The translations under genes were made by a program, and so were the position numbers. A stretch of 64,000 nucleotides of DNA from Hirsutella rhossiliensis (taxonomy: Eukaryota > Ascomycota > Sordariomycetes > Hypocreales > Ophiocordycipitaceae). The DNA is taken from NCBI RefSeq assembly GCF_020360975.1, contig NW_025408669.1, positions 4,154,001 to 4,218,000 on the forward strand, read 5' to 3'. The notes below the pieces were generated by a model that saw nothing but the letters and a program-made list of their open reading frames with translations, searched no databases and was not told where the DNA came from. Numbering within the stretch: the first letter of the stretch is position 1; every line of letters starts with the position of its first letter. Shown here one piece after another: positions 13,221 to 28,178 of this stretch.

Positions 13221-15683
13221 TAAATTATTAATAAAAAGTAATTTAAAAAGGTATTAAGGATTAATAAAAAAAAGTATAAAACTCTATAGTAATTATAAGT
13301 AAAAGAGTTAAAGAAAAAAAGAAAAGAAGAGTAGTAAGAGATATATATATATACTCTTTATATTATAGTTACGCGGCTAATATATAGGTAATACTATAAT
13401 AGTTACTTAGCGGTAACCGCTAGTATAATAACTATTAACGTTATAAAGTATAAACTAATATATACTTATATAGGCGTATATACGTAATATATAACTAAAA
13501 CTACCTCTTTTTTTACTAAATATATATAGTATAGTAAAAGTAATATATATTAAAGATATAGCTAAGATATTTATATAAAAAGGGAGATAATTATAAGAGC
13601 GCTACTAAAAGGTATAGGCTAATAAAGTACTTAGGTATATAGTACTAATATATTAGTAAGGTATTAGTAGGGAATCGTACCTACCTTACTTATATATTAT
13701 AAACTACTTACTACTTAAATTAAAGAAGAGAAATCTCTTTTCTTATAAGCTTTAGTCTTATAATAAAGAGAATATAGTATATATAGCGTAGTACCTCTAG
13801 CTATCTTTACTACCTAACTAATTATACTATAATATATATTCCTCTATACTCTAGCTATCTTTACTACTTAATTAATCGTATTATAATATATATTCCCTTA
13901 TACCCTTTTAAATATATATAGTATTATATATATAAAAAAGACCTTTTTAATAGCCTTAGTCTTTTTTTTAATAAGGTTAAAGCTTAATACTATTAAGCGA
14001 TCTTAGCCTTACTTATAGTAGCTATATTAATAGGAATTTTACCTTTATAGGTTATTATTATAAACCGCGAATTAGCTCTTATTAACGCCCTTATAAACTT
14101 TTAAAGAGCTAGAAAATATAGTCTTATTACTCTACCTTTAGCACGTAAATAAGAACGTAATTACTAAGATAAAAGCATACTTCCTTAAGGCTATAAGGGA
14201 TACTTAAGGCTAGACCTAATAAGTACTAAGCTTTAAGCTTTTCCTTTAAGAGTAAGGTACCTTTATTAGCTTAAATAATATAAATAGTTTTAAATAACGC
14301 CTCTATCTCTTTAAGTAGCTTAAGCGGCACCCGCTAATAGCTATACGCTATACGCTTTAAATATAGCTTAACCCTTAAAAGAAATAGCTTATTACTTACT
14401 TCGTTAATTAATATCGTTACTTTAGGTATATAATAACCTTTACTATTAAAGGACTATATTCCTTAATAAAGAGGTTCCTTTAGTCCTTAACCGGTAACCT
14501 CTTATATATCTTTTAAAAGTTTAATGCCTTTTAAGCTTATTAGGCCTTTAAAATTAAAGCTATTTATTATTATAATATATATATAAGATATTTTCTTTTA
14601 CCCTTAAAAGCCTCTACCTCCTTATTTATAAAAAGGTCTCCTTAAAGGCCCTTAAGCTTATAGTTAAGTAGTATAGTATAATTTAAATAAACCTATAGAT
14701 AAAGAAGCTAGTAAAGCCCTTAGGCTACTACCCCTATAGTATTATTATAAGTATAAGCTTACTATATTAGTATATTATCTTTTAATAGCTTAAAGAAATA
14801 AAGCTAGCGATATAACTTAATAACTTTAACCCTTTTTAGTATATATAAGCGCTATAAGCTATTTTAACTAGCTTTATAGCGCCTTATAAGCCGCTCGTTA
14901 TATAAGGTAAAGGTAGGCTTAATAGCGCCCTTAATCTTAAGAAAATTCGCGGTATAAAGCGAGACCTATTAGTATATAAGATCGTAGAAAGTATTAAACG
15001 TAGTAAGGCTATAAGGCCGCTATAGCTACTACTTTTAATAGCGCTGCTAGTACTAATAACTATTAAAGAGTTAGCCGCTATAGTAATAAAGCGAGGGCTA
15101 TAATACCTTTAAGAATATAGCGATATATATAAGCTAGGTATATACTTATAGCAGGCTTATTAACGGGCTACTTACTATATACTAGTCTTTAACGATAAGC
15201 TTACTAGCGATCCCTAAGTTAGCTTATTATAATACTAGCTAGTAAACTATATATAGGAAGAAATATAGGTCGCGATACCTTTATAGGCCCTTATAGGCGC
15301 CCTTATAAGAGCCCTTATAAGAGTCTATATAAGATAAGATCTATATTATAATACCCTTATATAAGCTAGCTTTATAGTAAGATAAGGTTAAAGGAGACGT
15401 TTAAGATAAAGGAGAGGTATAATAAGATTTATATAAGAAGGGCTTATATTAAAGATATAACTATTATAATACCGCTAAGCGCTTAATTAACTATTTCCTA
15501 TATATTACGATAACCTTACTTTCCTTAGTATAGGCGGCTCTTATAATAATATATAAGGTAGGCGCGGAGAATATATATACTTAAATTTATAGTATTAGCG
15601 CTATGCCTTAACTAGCTATACTACTTACTTTTTCTATATACTAAGTAGCTAGAGTTATATACTAGTTAGTTAGGGCTTATATT
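13221..15683. other. AT-rich RIP-mutated DNA, unclassified
   Basis: Very low GC with short TA microsatellites (13,335-13,350) and no nameable domain on either strand. Dinucleotide content is the same as in the flanking transposons. I see no gene, RNA or element boundary that I can support. Confidence 0.5.
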
Positions 15684-15724
15684 TATCGTAAAGTATAGCT
15701 TAATTTTATAGTTCTTAGAGATAT

Positions 15725-17085
15725 TATAAGGAACGGTGTTCCTACTATAAATAAAGTAGCTATAATATACTCTCCCGATTATATAAGCTAATAAGTAGTA
15801 TATTAATTATAGATAAAATCTTATCCTATAAAGTAAGAATCGGTCGTTATTTTTTACGTTATTATATATTAAACGACCCTTATAGTATAGTAGTTATATA
15901 CCTAGGAAGCCTACTAGCTATAACGCTAGAGTCGGTTTAAATCTAGCTAGGGGCACGATTAATTTTTAGTCGGACTAGTAGACTACGCTAACCTACTTAT
16001 TAATTAGCTAATTAGCGCTTTTAAAAGCGCTTATAAATATACTAGCAGTCTAGCCCCGCTATAAGTAGGCCGGCCCGGACCTCGCCTACCTAGACCTAGC
16101 AACGAATTCGTTAGGACCTCCCCTTAACCCCGGTCCGGGCCCCCTAACTAGGAAAATAAAAACCTAGGGCCGATACTAGTAACTCGATAAGTATAGCGCG
16201 AAGCCGGTGCAATAACCTAACTACCGGCCTAGCTAAAGGCCGGCATTAATAAAAAATAGCCCGCTAAGCCTTATAGCGGAAAAATAAGGTAGAGCCTAGG
16301 AAGATATCGTTATAGGATAAGGTCGGAGATAATTATATAATTAACTATTAACTATTAACTAAAAAAAAACGCTCGTACTACCGATTAACGCTATATACCC
16401 CGCGTACGTAAAGGAGTTACTTTCTAAGGTTACTTTATAGCGGGGCTAATACGATTCCGACTAACTATAACGATACCTAAGATAGCCGGCGTAAGATTCC
16501 TATATATTGCAACCGCGACCCGGTATAAGGGCGGACTAGCTACGAAAGAGGGGAGGGTTTTCCTTTAGGCACTTTAGTTTTTCCCTCTTATTTAACGTCG
16601 AAGTTCTAGATACCTTTAGATAGGTTACTAGTATAATCTTAATAATAATAATAATAATAATATATTAAACGGGGTGCTAGTTATCGTATAATTAGGAATC
16701 GAAGGAATAGAGCTAGCTTAGAATGCTAGCTAAGACCTCTTAAAAACACTAGTACGACTAACCTCCTTTAAATATAAATCTTAGTAAAACTAAGATACTT
16801 TTAGATTTACTTAAGGTATTATAGAATTCCCTAGTCTTAGGGCTATACGGCAGCCTAAATCTAGTCCCGAAAGGTTCTTCCGTTTAGCTATAATTATCTA
16901 TATAAGACAGTATGTCCGCTAGTAGATAGATAGAGAATTATTAACTTTAATACCTCTTCTATATACTAATATACTCCTAATAAATTCCGTTGAAAATCCT
17001 ACCTTATACTCCTTCTTCCCCTCTATTACGTAGTCTTATATAATTCCTTAATTTCTTAAAATTCCGCTTTTACTTATATACCTTA
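15725..17085. mobile_element. Insertion of about 1.36 kb inside the copia 5' LTR, family unknown
   Basis: The LTR sequence breaks after AGAGATAT at 15,717-15,724 and resumes with the same eight bases at 17,086-17,093, which looks like a target-site duplication. The inserted DNA starts TATAAGG and ends CCTTA, a weak terminal inverted match. It contains a (TAA)n microsatellite at about 16,639-16,664 and the palindrome GGAACGGTGTTCC at 15,730-15,742. No transposase was recognised. It could be a solo LTR of another family or a hAT-type element; after RIP the ends are ambiguous. Confidence 0.5.
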
Positions 17086-17538
17086 AGAGATATCCCTTAG
17101 TAAGAGGAACTAAGGAAGCTAAAAATACTTAGTATAGAAAAAGAAAGAAGGAGCTAAAAAGAGGTATAGAAAGGAGGGTAGGGGTATAAGGGGAAGTAAA
17201 AGTAGCGATAGCTTCTTATAAAGGTAGCGAGAGATAAGACGGATATATTAGTAACGGCTAGAAAAAATAGGAAAAACTAGTAAAAAGCTCGGTAGTTAAA
17301 GGGATATTAGTAGCTTCTTTAAGTAGGATCTTCTTTATTAATTAAGATACTAGATAGGTATAAAGAAGGGCGTTAAATAAAGGAAAGAAGGATAATTAAA
17401 GTAATATAATAATTACTCCCTTACCTTAATTACTACCCTTATAAGAATTAAATAGCTTATCCCTACCTATCCGTCCCCTTACTTTTAATTTTACCTTTAT
17501 ATATTTTATATATACTTCTTATATCTTTCTATATAAGA
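17086..17538 (+). repeat. 5' LTR of copia copy 2, main part
   Basis: Aligns along its whole length with the 3' LTR at 30,542-31,027 (from base 30,576 on). The first 41 bases of this LTR lie at 15,684-15,724, on the other side of the 1.36 kb insertion. Confidence 0.8.
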
Positions 17539-20500
17539 GTTATAAGCCTAGGAGGAATAGTATTCCTATACCTTCTAGGTACTATAAAAGGTATCTTTCT
17601 TATATCCTTTATAGCTTCCTTTTACCCTTTTTATTAAAAAAGCCGATTTTTACTTAAATTTTCTACCCTTCCCTATAATAATAATAAAAACCGACTCCTT
17701 TACTATCTCTACGGTCTATAAGACGATTCTAGTAGAGCCCTAAGATTAGGATAAGTAGGTAAAGGAGCTATAGGCTTATATAAATAGAACTATTTATAAT
17801 TTAGTCTTCTTTAATAAGTAGGACCTTCTTAAGCCCCTTCTTTATCCTAGGGTAATAGACTTTATAGAGGGAGCTACCCTCTTCTCTAAGCTAACCTCTA
17901 TATAGTAAAGAGCTTTTTCTACTACCTTAGGTAACTATAAAAGTTATCGAAAGAAATACCTTTATAAAACAAAGCTACTAACTACTACTTATATAGCGAT
18001 AACGGAATCTATTAATACTATAAAGCTAATCTCTCTTTAAGAGGAAGAGACTCCTAGGTAGTAGCTTTTAAAGCTCGAGACCTTAATAGCTCCCTTAAAG
18101 GGCTATATAACTAACCGTATTAAGAAGACCTATATAATATACCTAGGAGCCTTTTCTACTAGGAACCTACTAGCTTCTTTATAGCTAGCTAAGTAAGAAG
18201 AAATCCTCGAGGAAGCTAACTAATACTTCTTAATAGAAGCTCTTTCTAGCTAGTAGCTATAAGATATATCTCTACTAATAAAGCCTATTAGTAACGGTTA
18301 CTTAACTATCTTTTAAGAAGCTAGCTAAGAACTAGATAGAGAGGCTACTAAAGTATAATAGTAAGTAGTCTTATTCCTTCGTAGCTAGTACTTAACTTAG
18401 ATAGTTCGACCTATAGCTGCTACAGCCCTTATTACTATAGCCCTTACTACTACGGCTGTTACTCTTTTAGCTCCTCCTCCCTTAAGAGCCTTAACCTTAT
18501 CTTTAACGGCTATCCTAGTCCCGGCCCTAGCTCCGCCTCTTACTCTAGGCCCGGCCCCGGTCCTATTAAATAGACCGGCCCGACTAGTCCCTTAATAGAC
18601 CTTTTAGTCTATTAGTCGAAAAATTAAGGAACTAGTCGAAATCGAACCTCTTCGTTAAAATTAATAATAAGGGGTAAAAAGGGGGGGTTTTTAAGTAAAC
18701 CTTCTAGAAAGGGATAAGGACTCCTCGAAGAAATAATATATAAGGAGGAATCGACTAACCTACTAAGTATATAAAAAGCCCTATCGGCTAGAAGACTACT
18801 AGTAGGTCTTTAAGGAAAACCGACTTAAAGGAATTAACCCTTTAAAGAGGCTATAAGAAATAGTATAATAGTCTCTTAAGGAGGACCCCTCGTTATAAAA
18901 GAAGATAAATAAGATTTAGGTTACTAGGAAATAGTAACTAACGCTACTACTATAAATTTAAGGAAAAATCGTTAGTATAGTAAATCTAGTATTTATCTTC
19001 CTTATAGATTAGTAAGACTAACCGTTAGGACCCTTTAACTATCCCCTATAAAAATTAGCTATCCTTAACTCTAGTACTTCCCTTAATATCTATAATATAC
19101 TCTTACGATTTTAGTCCTTTAAGAAGGTATAAAGGAAATACCTTATTACTAGGGAATTAATAGTATAGATAAAGGGATATAAAAGGGTGAATTTTACGAT
19201 AAAATTACCTAACGGATCTATATAAATTCTTCGAAGAAAAAGGGTAGCTTTTTACCCTTGATTTTTAATAGGCTTAATTTCCTTTTACTTTCTTTAAAAG
19301 GAAGGAATCTTCTAAGATATAACGTCGAAGCCTATAAGGCTAGTCTAAAAGAATTAGACTATTAAGCTTATCGAGGAGAAATTCGGTTAATTTATTCTCG
19401 AATTCTAACTTATTCTTAGAAAGGAACCTCTTAAGAAGTTAGCTTTCCTTACTAGGAGGAATAGGTCTACTATAAAGGACCCTCTTCTAGTAGCCTAAGG
19501 AGACGGCCTTCTTTAGTACGTATAACTTAGTTACCTAGACCCCCTAGCTTTATATAAGCTAGGCTAATAATAGGGCGTATAAATAAGGGGCCTAAAGACT
19601 ATTAAATATAAATACTATAGCTAAGGAAAGACTAAGAGACGAATTTCTAAACGAACCCCTTTACGGCCGGACTAGCTATATAAGGAAATTTAGGTCGACT
19701 AGACCAACGTTTCTAGGAACTAAGAAAGCTTTATTAAGGTAATGTTTTTTATAGACGCTTTTTTAGGGATGGTTTTCCCTTATTTCTTATAAACCTACCT
19801 AAGTAAGTATAATTAGTTTACCCTTTAAGACTTCGTTAACTAAATAAAATCCTACTTTAGTTATAAGGTAAAGAAGATATAGTTTAACGGAGAGCTATTT
19901 ACGAAGGATATCTTAAGTTAGCTTTAAAAAAGGGGTATTTTACTACTCCCGTTAGCATTAAATACCTAGGCCTAGAACGGAGGGGCAGAAAGATTAGGGG
20001 GTGCTATAATAAAAAGGGCCTATATAATAAGACTTACTATAAAGCTTCTATATAACCTTTAAAGGGAAGTTATTAAGACCGCCTATTACTTTTAGAACTA
20101 GACCCCTTAGGACCCTAAGGACCTTAGAGGGACTACCTAAGGAATAAACTAGAAATCCCCCTTTAAGCTTTTTATAAAGAAGAGGGCCTCGCTAGCCTAC
20201 CTTTATACCTATAGCTATAAGGTATATATAATAACTACTAATATATAGCTAAAAAGGAAGAAGAAAAGAAAGCTTAATCTTAGAGCCTTTATTAGTTACC
20301 TTATTAGTTATAATTCTATAAATATCTTCTAGATCTAGATTCTTCTTCTATAAAAGGTTATTTTAACTAGCGATATAATTTTCGATAAATCTAGCTTCTT
20401 TAACGGAAAGAGGGATTAATAGCCCCTCTTACTCTTATAACGTTAGCTAATTTAGAAGATCTAAATCCCCCCTTCTTAATAGTTTAAAAAAGAAGTCTTA

Positions 20501-21396
20501 AACGAGGAAATAAAAAAAGAAACTAACGTTAAAGTAGTTAAGGATAACGCCGACTTTAAAAAAAAGGAAGCTATTAGATTAGATAATCTAGACGAAGAAG
20601 GAGACTATAGGAAAGCGGTAGAGCTAGAATACGCCTACCTCCCTACGCCTCCTCCTATATAAGAAGAAGATCTAAAAGTAGCTTTCTCCGTTAGTCTTCC
20701 TATCTTAACCCTTAAGGGGGTAAGAAAGGCACCTTTCTTAAAGGATTACCTAGCTGCCTTTTTATCCCTACTTTAAAAAGCAAAGGAAGGTATAGGGCCC
20801 GATATAGTTATTAAAGACTATCCTCTCTTTTATTTCGATTATTTTTCCGACTTCTATCTAACGCCTATAAAAGACGGTTCCTATAAAGCGTTTATAGTAG
20901 GCCGGCTTTTTAAGCTACTATTAGTAAGGAAGGTATATAAAAGAGACCTCCTAGACCTACTAGTAAACTAAAAGCACCTAGAAAAACACCCCTTTAAAGA
21001 CTAGTTTTTCTAGGCCTAGAAAGACTACCTAGCTTTATATAAAGAGATAGGGTCTTTTAAAGAGGTCCTTAAGGAAAGGGTAAAAGGAAAATAGGTCCTT
21101 AGCTATAAGTAGGTCTTTATCTATAAGACTAATAAATATAGCTTCCTTTAAAAGTATAAAGCCTAGCTAGTTATTTATAGGAATTAATAGGAAAAAGGGG
21201 ATTTACCTACTAAGGTAACTACCTTAGTAGGGATGTCTTCTTAGACCCTTATAGCTATAGTAGTAGAATTCGACCTCGAGCTTAATTAGATAGATATAGT
21301 TAATGCCTTTATTAACTACTTACTTAAGGAAGAAGAAGTTATCTATATACGCCTTCTACTAAGCTTCTAAAAGCTAGGAAAGGTTCTATAGCTTAG

Positions 21397-21582
21397 TATT
21401 ATAAAGTAGGTAGAGGTATATACGTAGGTACCGTTTATAGGATAATATTAATAAGCTATATAGAGCTCTTTTATACGCGGCTAGCCCGCCCTTATACTTA
21501 TAAGATCCGGCCCTCTATACGTAACTATACGGCTTAAGCCGCGGCCTAAGCCTATTACCTATAATAGTTAAAGACTCTTATA
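21397..21582 (-). repeat. 3' LTR of nested gypsy element
   Basis: 186 bp direct repeat of 28,179-28,367. It starts TATTAT and ends CTCTTATA; RIP accounts for the loss of the usual TG/CA ends. Confidence 0.8.
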
Positions 21583-22017
21583 TAATGCCCTCCCTTAAGC
21601 GCGGCGTAGCGCTGCCCTATTAACGGCTCCTATATAATTAGGCCTATACCGCGGGCTCTTCCCTACCCTTTCCTATCTATAGGGCCGGCCCTACTAGCCC
21701 TATTATCCCCGCGCCCGTTAGCCTAGGTAGCCGGGACCTAGCTCTATACTCGTCGGCTAGCTAGCTATTTAAATAGGGGCGTAACCTATTATATACGCCT
21801 CTAAGTAGCCGGCGGCTAGTCTAGACCTATATAAGCCTTAGGTTACCCGTCCCCTCTACCTTAAGCAGTATCCTTTACTAAGGGGTATATAAAGCAGCAT
21901 CCCTCTTTTTCCCCTTCCCTTCCTTCTCTCCTTTCTTTAACTATAGTAGTAGTATTAATAGGTAAGTTCCGCTCTACCTAGGGCATTAGTCCGTTCCTAG
22001 CTATATAGGCTACTCTA

Positions 22018-22425
22018 TTAACGTATACTTATAGTAGTAGCGGTAATAGTAATAATAGCCCTAATAATAATAATAACTTTAACTAGTAAGTTCCGCGCCT
22101 TATAGAGTAGGAGGCTATATTCTATCGTACTAACTTCCGCGATAGATATATCCGCCTCTCCCTCTCCTACCTCCTCCTTCTCGGAGTATATAGAGTCGTT
22201 CGTCGACGCTATACTAGCCGCGGCCGACGACGACTCCGCCGCTACCGCCGCTCCTACCCGCGCCGCTACCACCGCTCCTACCGCCGCCGCCGCCGCCTCT
22301 ACTACGCTATTCGCTCTTACGTCGCCCCTTAGGGTAACGACGCCGTCCCCGCCGCTACCTATAACGCCCGGCCCCTCGGCCCCCGCCTCTATCTCCGCTA
22401 CCCCCGTAAGTCCGTAGTTAGGCAA
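22018..22425 (-). pseudogene. Open Ala/Val-rich reading frame in the 3' tail of the gypsy element
   Basis: 135-codon open frame lying between the chromodomain end and the 3' LTR of the gypsy element. The product is mostly alanine, valine and glycine, then an isoleucine-rich tail, with no recognised domain. It is open because its GCC/GCG codons hold few CpA or TpG sites for RIP to hit, so openness alone does not show that it is a gene. It may be what remains of an extra 3' reading frame or of a low-complexity tail of pol. Confidence 0.35.
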
Positions 22426-25400
22426 GCGTAATAAATATTGTCCGCTAACCTCCTATAGTATAAGCGCTAAGTATAGGCCGGCGCCGCCCGCTTAGCCCCC
22501 TATATACGTTATGCGTCGTAGGAGCTCGACTACTTTAACTAGGCTAGGCGCCGCCGCGGCGGCAGCTGCTACTAGTACGCGCGAGCCGGCCGCGCCTATA
22601 AGGCGGCGCCTCCTATCCTACTCGCTATAGCGTTAGCTTAGAAGGCCGGCTCGTATAGGTAGGCGTAGGGGGCTACTAAGAAGCGCCTTACCGCCGCCGC
22701 CGCCGCCTACCGTAACCTCCGCGCCCTTAAGCGATAAGGCCTTATACCTAAGTAAGTCCTACTCCTCCGCTCCCTTATTTCCGCCTCTAACGTACCCGGC
22801 GCTAAGGATACTGCCTCCGTCGCCCTATCGGCGGTCCCCTTAGCCGTGCCCGCCTCCGCTACCGCCGCTGCCCTTACCGCCGCCGCTAGCCGCCGCCCCT
22901 TTGCCCCTAGAGCCGCCGCCGCCGCCGACTAGCTTATAGGCTTAGAGGGCCGCCTTAGCGCCTTAGAGACCGCCGCCGCCGCTAATAAGAAGGAGGAGGC
23001 TAACGAGGATAACGATAACGAAGATAATAATAATAAGGAATAGGCCTAGGTAGTCTAAGGGCTCTGCCTTATAATAAACGCTATTTTTATCTCTACCTAT
23101 ACTATTACGCTTATATTACTTATATTACCGTAACTACCCCCTCTACTATACTTACTTCGTAGTCTTAGCCCGGGCTACTATTAGTAGTCCGCTAATCTAT
23201 CGTTCTCGTCTACCGTTTTAAATAAGGCTTTAAACTTATCGAGGGCTATAGTTCCCGTAAACTTATATATAGGTTCCTATATAAGGTTAAGATACCTACG
23301 CTACTTAACGAGGACCTCTTAGCGTTTCCCCTTACCGACCTTTTTCTAGCGCGCGGCCTATATCTCTTTAACCTTAAACTCGTCCTCTCCCTTTACCTCG
23401 ATTATAAGCAGTTAAGCGTCCGCTACTTCTTATCTAGGTAGCGGGTTAGAGGAGGCTCTACGAAGGAGGTCTATATTAATCTTATTATAGACCCCCGTTA
23501 GGAAACTATCGAGCTCTATAACCTATAGGCTAATAACCCTCTATACTATAAACTTCGCGTATAGCTAGTTAAGCTTCTTCTTTAGCCGTGCCGACCTATA
23601 GTTACGGAGGTCTAGCTATACCTTATCTCCTACTATAAACCTATCTACTAGGGCCTTAGTTTTATTAGCGTGCCGCTCTTAATCTTACGCCGCGGCGGCT
23701 ATCGCGGATTAGTAATAATCTATAGTCTTCTATAGCTTTTATACGAACGCGGAGGCATAGCCCTTTAATAACGAATTACTATACTACTCTACTACTATAT
23801 CTACGGTAAAGGGAACTAGTAAGGGTAGTTTAAAGCTATATATTATAAAGAAAGGGGCTATCTTAATAAAGGTATATAGTCTACTATTTAATATAAGTTA
23901 GGCCGCGGGGAGCTAACGGTCTTAGTCTACTTAGTTACGGGCTATAACAGCCCGTAGGTAAGCCTACGCCTCCTAGTTAACCCTCTTAGGCCCTCTATTA
24001 GTCTATAAGTAATATACCGTGCTAAGTAGCTATATAATCTAAAGTAGCTAGTATAGGTACTACTAAAAGCGGCTAGTTTAATTCGATCCCCTATCGCTTA
24101 TAATAAAGGCTAGCTAGCTATATAAGCGGGCCTAGTACTATAGGAAGCGCTCTACGTAAGACTCTATATCTATAAACGGCATCGGCTCTAATACTATAGA
24201 CTTACTAAGTCGGTCTTTAATTACCTATATATAGCGGTTACCGCCTTCTATAAGTAGGAGGTCCGTTATAAAGTCTATCTATATATATATATAGAACCGG
24301 TCGGGTACTAGAAGCTACTTAAGTAGCCCCTTAAGCTACGCTCTTTAAATCTTAGTATAGCTATAGATATCGTAGTTATAGAGGAAGCGGCGAACGTAGT
24401 ACTATAGGAGGGGCTAGTAGAAATCCCTCGCGAGGCCTACTACTATGCCCTGCCTACCTAGGTAGCCTATAATACTAGAGTTATAGACGAGCTAGACTAG
24501 CTTCCCTTAGAGCTCGTTTTATTTATCTAGCTCTAGCGGTCTATCCTTCTCCCTAGCTTCTATAGTATATAGCGCGCCTAGCACCTATAGTCTCCCCCGC
24601 TAACGTAGGTGCCCCTATAGGTCGATATAATAGTTAGCTACTTATACCTTTAGCTTTAGCTTTAGATTAAGGCGTCGAGCGCCGGACTTAATAGCGCGGC
24701 GCACGCTCTCGTAGGTGCGGTCTAGAGACGATATCCTATCCTATAAGCGCTAGAGGACCTTATCTTAGAACACTTACGCCGTACGCGCCCCTAGGCCGGT
24801 CTATCCTTCCTCGCTAAGCCGAGGCAAAGGTATAGGGGAAGGCTTATCCGTTAGCGCCGCGCCTTCCCCTACTAGGGAAGCTCCTATATAAGTCCGTAGC
24901 GCTTCTTATAGGATAAGCTATAGATCCTAGGCCTCGATATCCGCTCCCGTCGGCCGGTCTTAATCCCTCCGGGAAAGCGTATCTAGGACTACGGAGTCCT
25001 GCCCTAGCCGGTACTTAATCGAGAAGTTAAAGCGTAAGAGATACTCCGCCTAGCGGGCTTACCGCTCTAAGAGGTACTAGCGAGTTATAAAGTACTTAAG
25101 GTTCCTATAGTCTATAAGAACCTCGAAGCTCTTATAGCTCCGGAGCTCCGCTTACTATTACTCGAGGTAGCTAATAATCGCTAGTATCTCCTTATCGTAA
25201 ATAGCGTAATTCCGCTCTACTAAGGTTAGCTTACGGGAGTAGAACGCTACTAGTTACTTCCGCCTATCTACCTCTTAGGAGAGCGTTCCTTTAAGTGCCT
25301 AGCTACTATAGTCCGCTTTAACTAACGTAGACCGGTCGAAGTCCTACTAAAGTAGTACTAGGGCTTAAGAGAATAGGTCCTTAAGCGTGCGGAACGCTCC

Positions 25401-28178
25401 TTCCTATATAGGCCCCTAGCGAAAGGTAGTCCGCTTCCTAGTAATCTCGTTTAAGGGCATTATAATATAGGAGAAGCCCTTAATAAATATCCTATAATAG
25501 TTCGCGAACCTAAGGAAGCTCCGTACGCCTATCTATATAGTTAGGGCAGCTTAGTCCCGAATCGCTTAGATCTTTATAGGATCCGCTTATATACTTACGC
25601 CGGCGTAGATAATAAAGCCTAGGTACTTAACCCTCTTAACCTTAAATTCGTACTTATCTAGGTTAAGGTAGAGCCTATAAAGTTAGAGGCGCTCTAAGAC
25701 CCTCTATACTTTCTATATATAGTCCTCGTAAGAGCCACTTATATAGATAAGGATATTATCTATATATATATAGAGGTAAACTTATCGAGGAAGTCCTAAA
25801 GCACGTTATTAATATAACGCTAGAAGGTAGTAGGCGCTCCTAAGAGGCCGAAGGGCGTTATAAGCTACTTAAATAAGCTATAGCGTATATAGAACGCCGT
25901 CTTCTACTCGTTACCCTCCGAGATCTATACCTTATAGAACGCCTATTTTATATCTAGCTTTATAAACTACTTCGCCTTTAAAAGGTTATAGAGCGTATCC
26001 GAGATTAAGGGTAAGGGGTAGCGGTCCGGCCTTATAATTACGTTTAAAGCCCTATAGTCGTAATAGAACTATATCCCGCCCCTTAGTTTACGTATAAATA
26101 GGACTAGCGCTCTTACTTTAAAGCTACTTACTTAAATAAAACCCTTATCTAGGAGGTCCCTTAGCGTCTTCTTTAGTACTAGTAGCTCCGCGTATAATAT
26201 ACTATATAGCGGTCTAAATAGTATAAGCAGTTCCTACCCCTTCTTATTAGTGCGGAGTACGATCTTATAGTTTACCCTTAGCTTATATAAGTTAAGCTTA
26301 TCCGCTTCCTAGGACTTAAATAGCGGTAGGAGGTTATAAAAGCGCTCTAGTATCTACTACCGTAGCTTAAAGGGCGACTTCGGCTTCTTTGCCTAGAGGG
26401 CCTTATCGATATCCGCTAGGCTAACTACGTAGACCGCTACGTTAGCCGCTGCCCGGCCTTCCTCTTACTTTAACCGTCGCACGGTTCCTATAAAGATAGA
26501 GGCAATGACTTCTTATACTAAGTATAAAGCTTATACGCCTAGTCCTACGCCTATAGAACTATCGTTATAGCGGACCTACTATTACGTAGGCCTAAACTAT
26601 AGCTTCTTTTAGTACGGAACTAAGTATAACTCCGTATATAATAACTAGGGTTTCCTAAGAATTAAGAGAAACTCTAGTTAAGGGATTATATAGGCTACGA
26701 TAAGCTTATAGTAACTATCGACCTCTATAGCTAGCTACGTAATACCCTTAATTACCGCACCTACTATCGCGCCTAAGGCGCCCTTTACTCGCCTTAGGGC
26801 GATCTTTTCTACCGGTACTTATATCTCTTATATAAGCGCCTCGTTAACTACGGCATAGTATTAGTAGCCCTTATCTATAAGGGCGGCAACGGGCAAGGAG
26901 TTATTAACTATAACCTATATTAAAGTAGGCTCCTTTTCTATATAGGCGGATAATTCCTCCTTCTCCTTTACTAGTGCTAGTAATTAAGGCTCTAGAGCCC
27001 GTCTTTACTCTAGAGCTACTCTTTTTCCTTTAGGCCTAAGGGAGCGGAGTCCTCTTCGTCGTCTGAGGTAAGGAGTAGTTCTATCTTCGCTACTTAAACT
27101 ACTATAGGCCGCTTAGCTAAAAGGAAGGGGCATTTTAATATAAAGTATATAGACGCGCCGTAACGTAGGCAGCGGCCGTTAGCCTTCCTTTTCCCGATTT
27201 CCTCGCTTATTACCTACTTCGCCCGCTACTTAGAGAGCGGGATAGTATAGGGGATATTCGAAGACGACTTCCTACCGCGTTTAGCTCGGTCTATATAGGT
27301 AGCCGATATTAGGGTATCTCCGTTAGTATCGATAGTCGGCTATTCCTCTTATAGAGGGGCGGTAATCCCGTTACCGCTATACGGCGTGCGCTTACGAAGC
27401 TTCTAGAAACGCGGCGTCTACTCGTAGCCTTATACTACCTTTATTAACCGGCTTACGTACTCGCTATAGTTAGTAGGTATAATTACGGGGATAAGTAGCT
27501 CCTATAGGGCCGGCGTAATTAAGTTCTATAACTATATAAGCTTCGCGCTATCTTCCTATACTATAGTTTCCGCTACTTATAAGAGCGTCTCTTTAAAGTC
27601 GGGGAGGAATTCGCTAAAGGTCTACCTATCCCTCTACTTAAGGGTCTATAGCCTATCCTACGCCTTCTCCCGCTCTTATACGTTGCCGAACGTATATATA
27701 AGGTATTAGAAGAAGTCCTATAGGTCGCGTCTACCTCTAGGGCCGCCCTTATCCTAGAATCCGGAGATCCGCTATATCTAGGGCTCTAGTAGCGTATAGA
27801 GGAGCGAATACTACGCTATATTACGATAGCCGTTTAGGCCCTATTTCTCGTCTATTATAAACTTCGTCTATAGCCGGCTAAGGAAGAAGTAGAAGGACTT
27901 AGGCTTACCGTCTTAAGTCGGCTAGGGAAGCGGCTTCTATATCGGTAGTACCGCCGCCGCAACCGGTGTTACTAAGGTCGTAGGGGTTAACGCTAGTCTC
28001 GTAGACGGCTCCCTTAGTATAGCGAGAACCTCGTTCTTCTCGCTAGCCGTCGCGCTTTTAATCGCTTCTAGGATAGCTATAATACTTCCTATCCGCCTAG
28101 GGGGTAGCGGGGTACTCCCTTAGGGAAGCGGCACCCTTTCTAAGGAGATATCTATTAGATCTATTAGTTAATAGCTTA

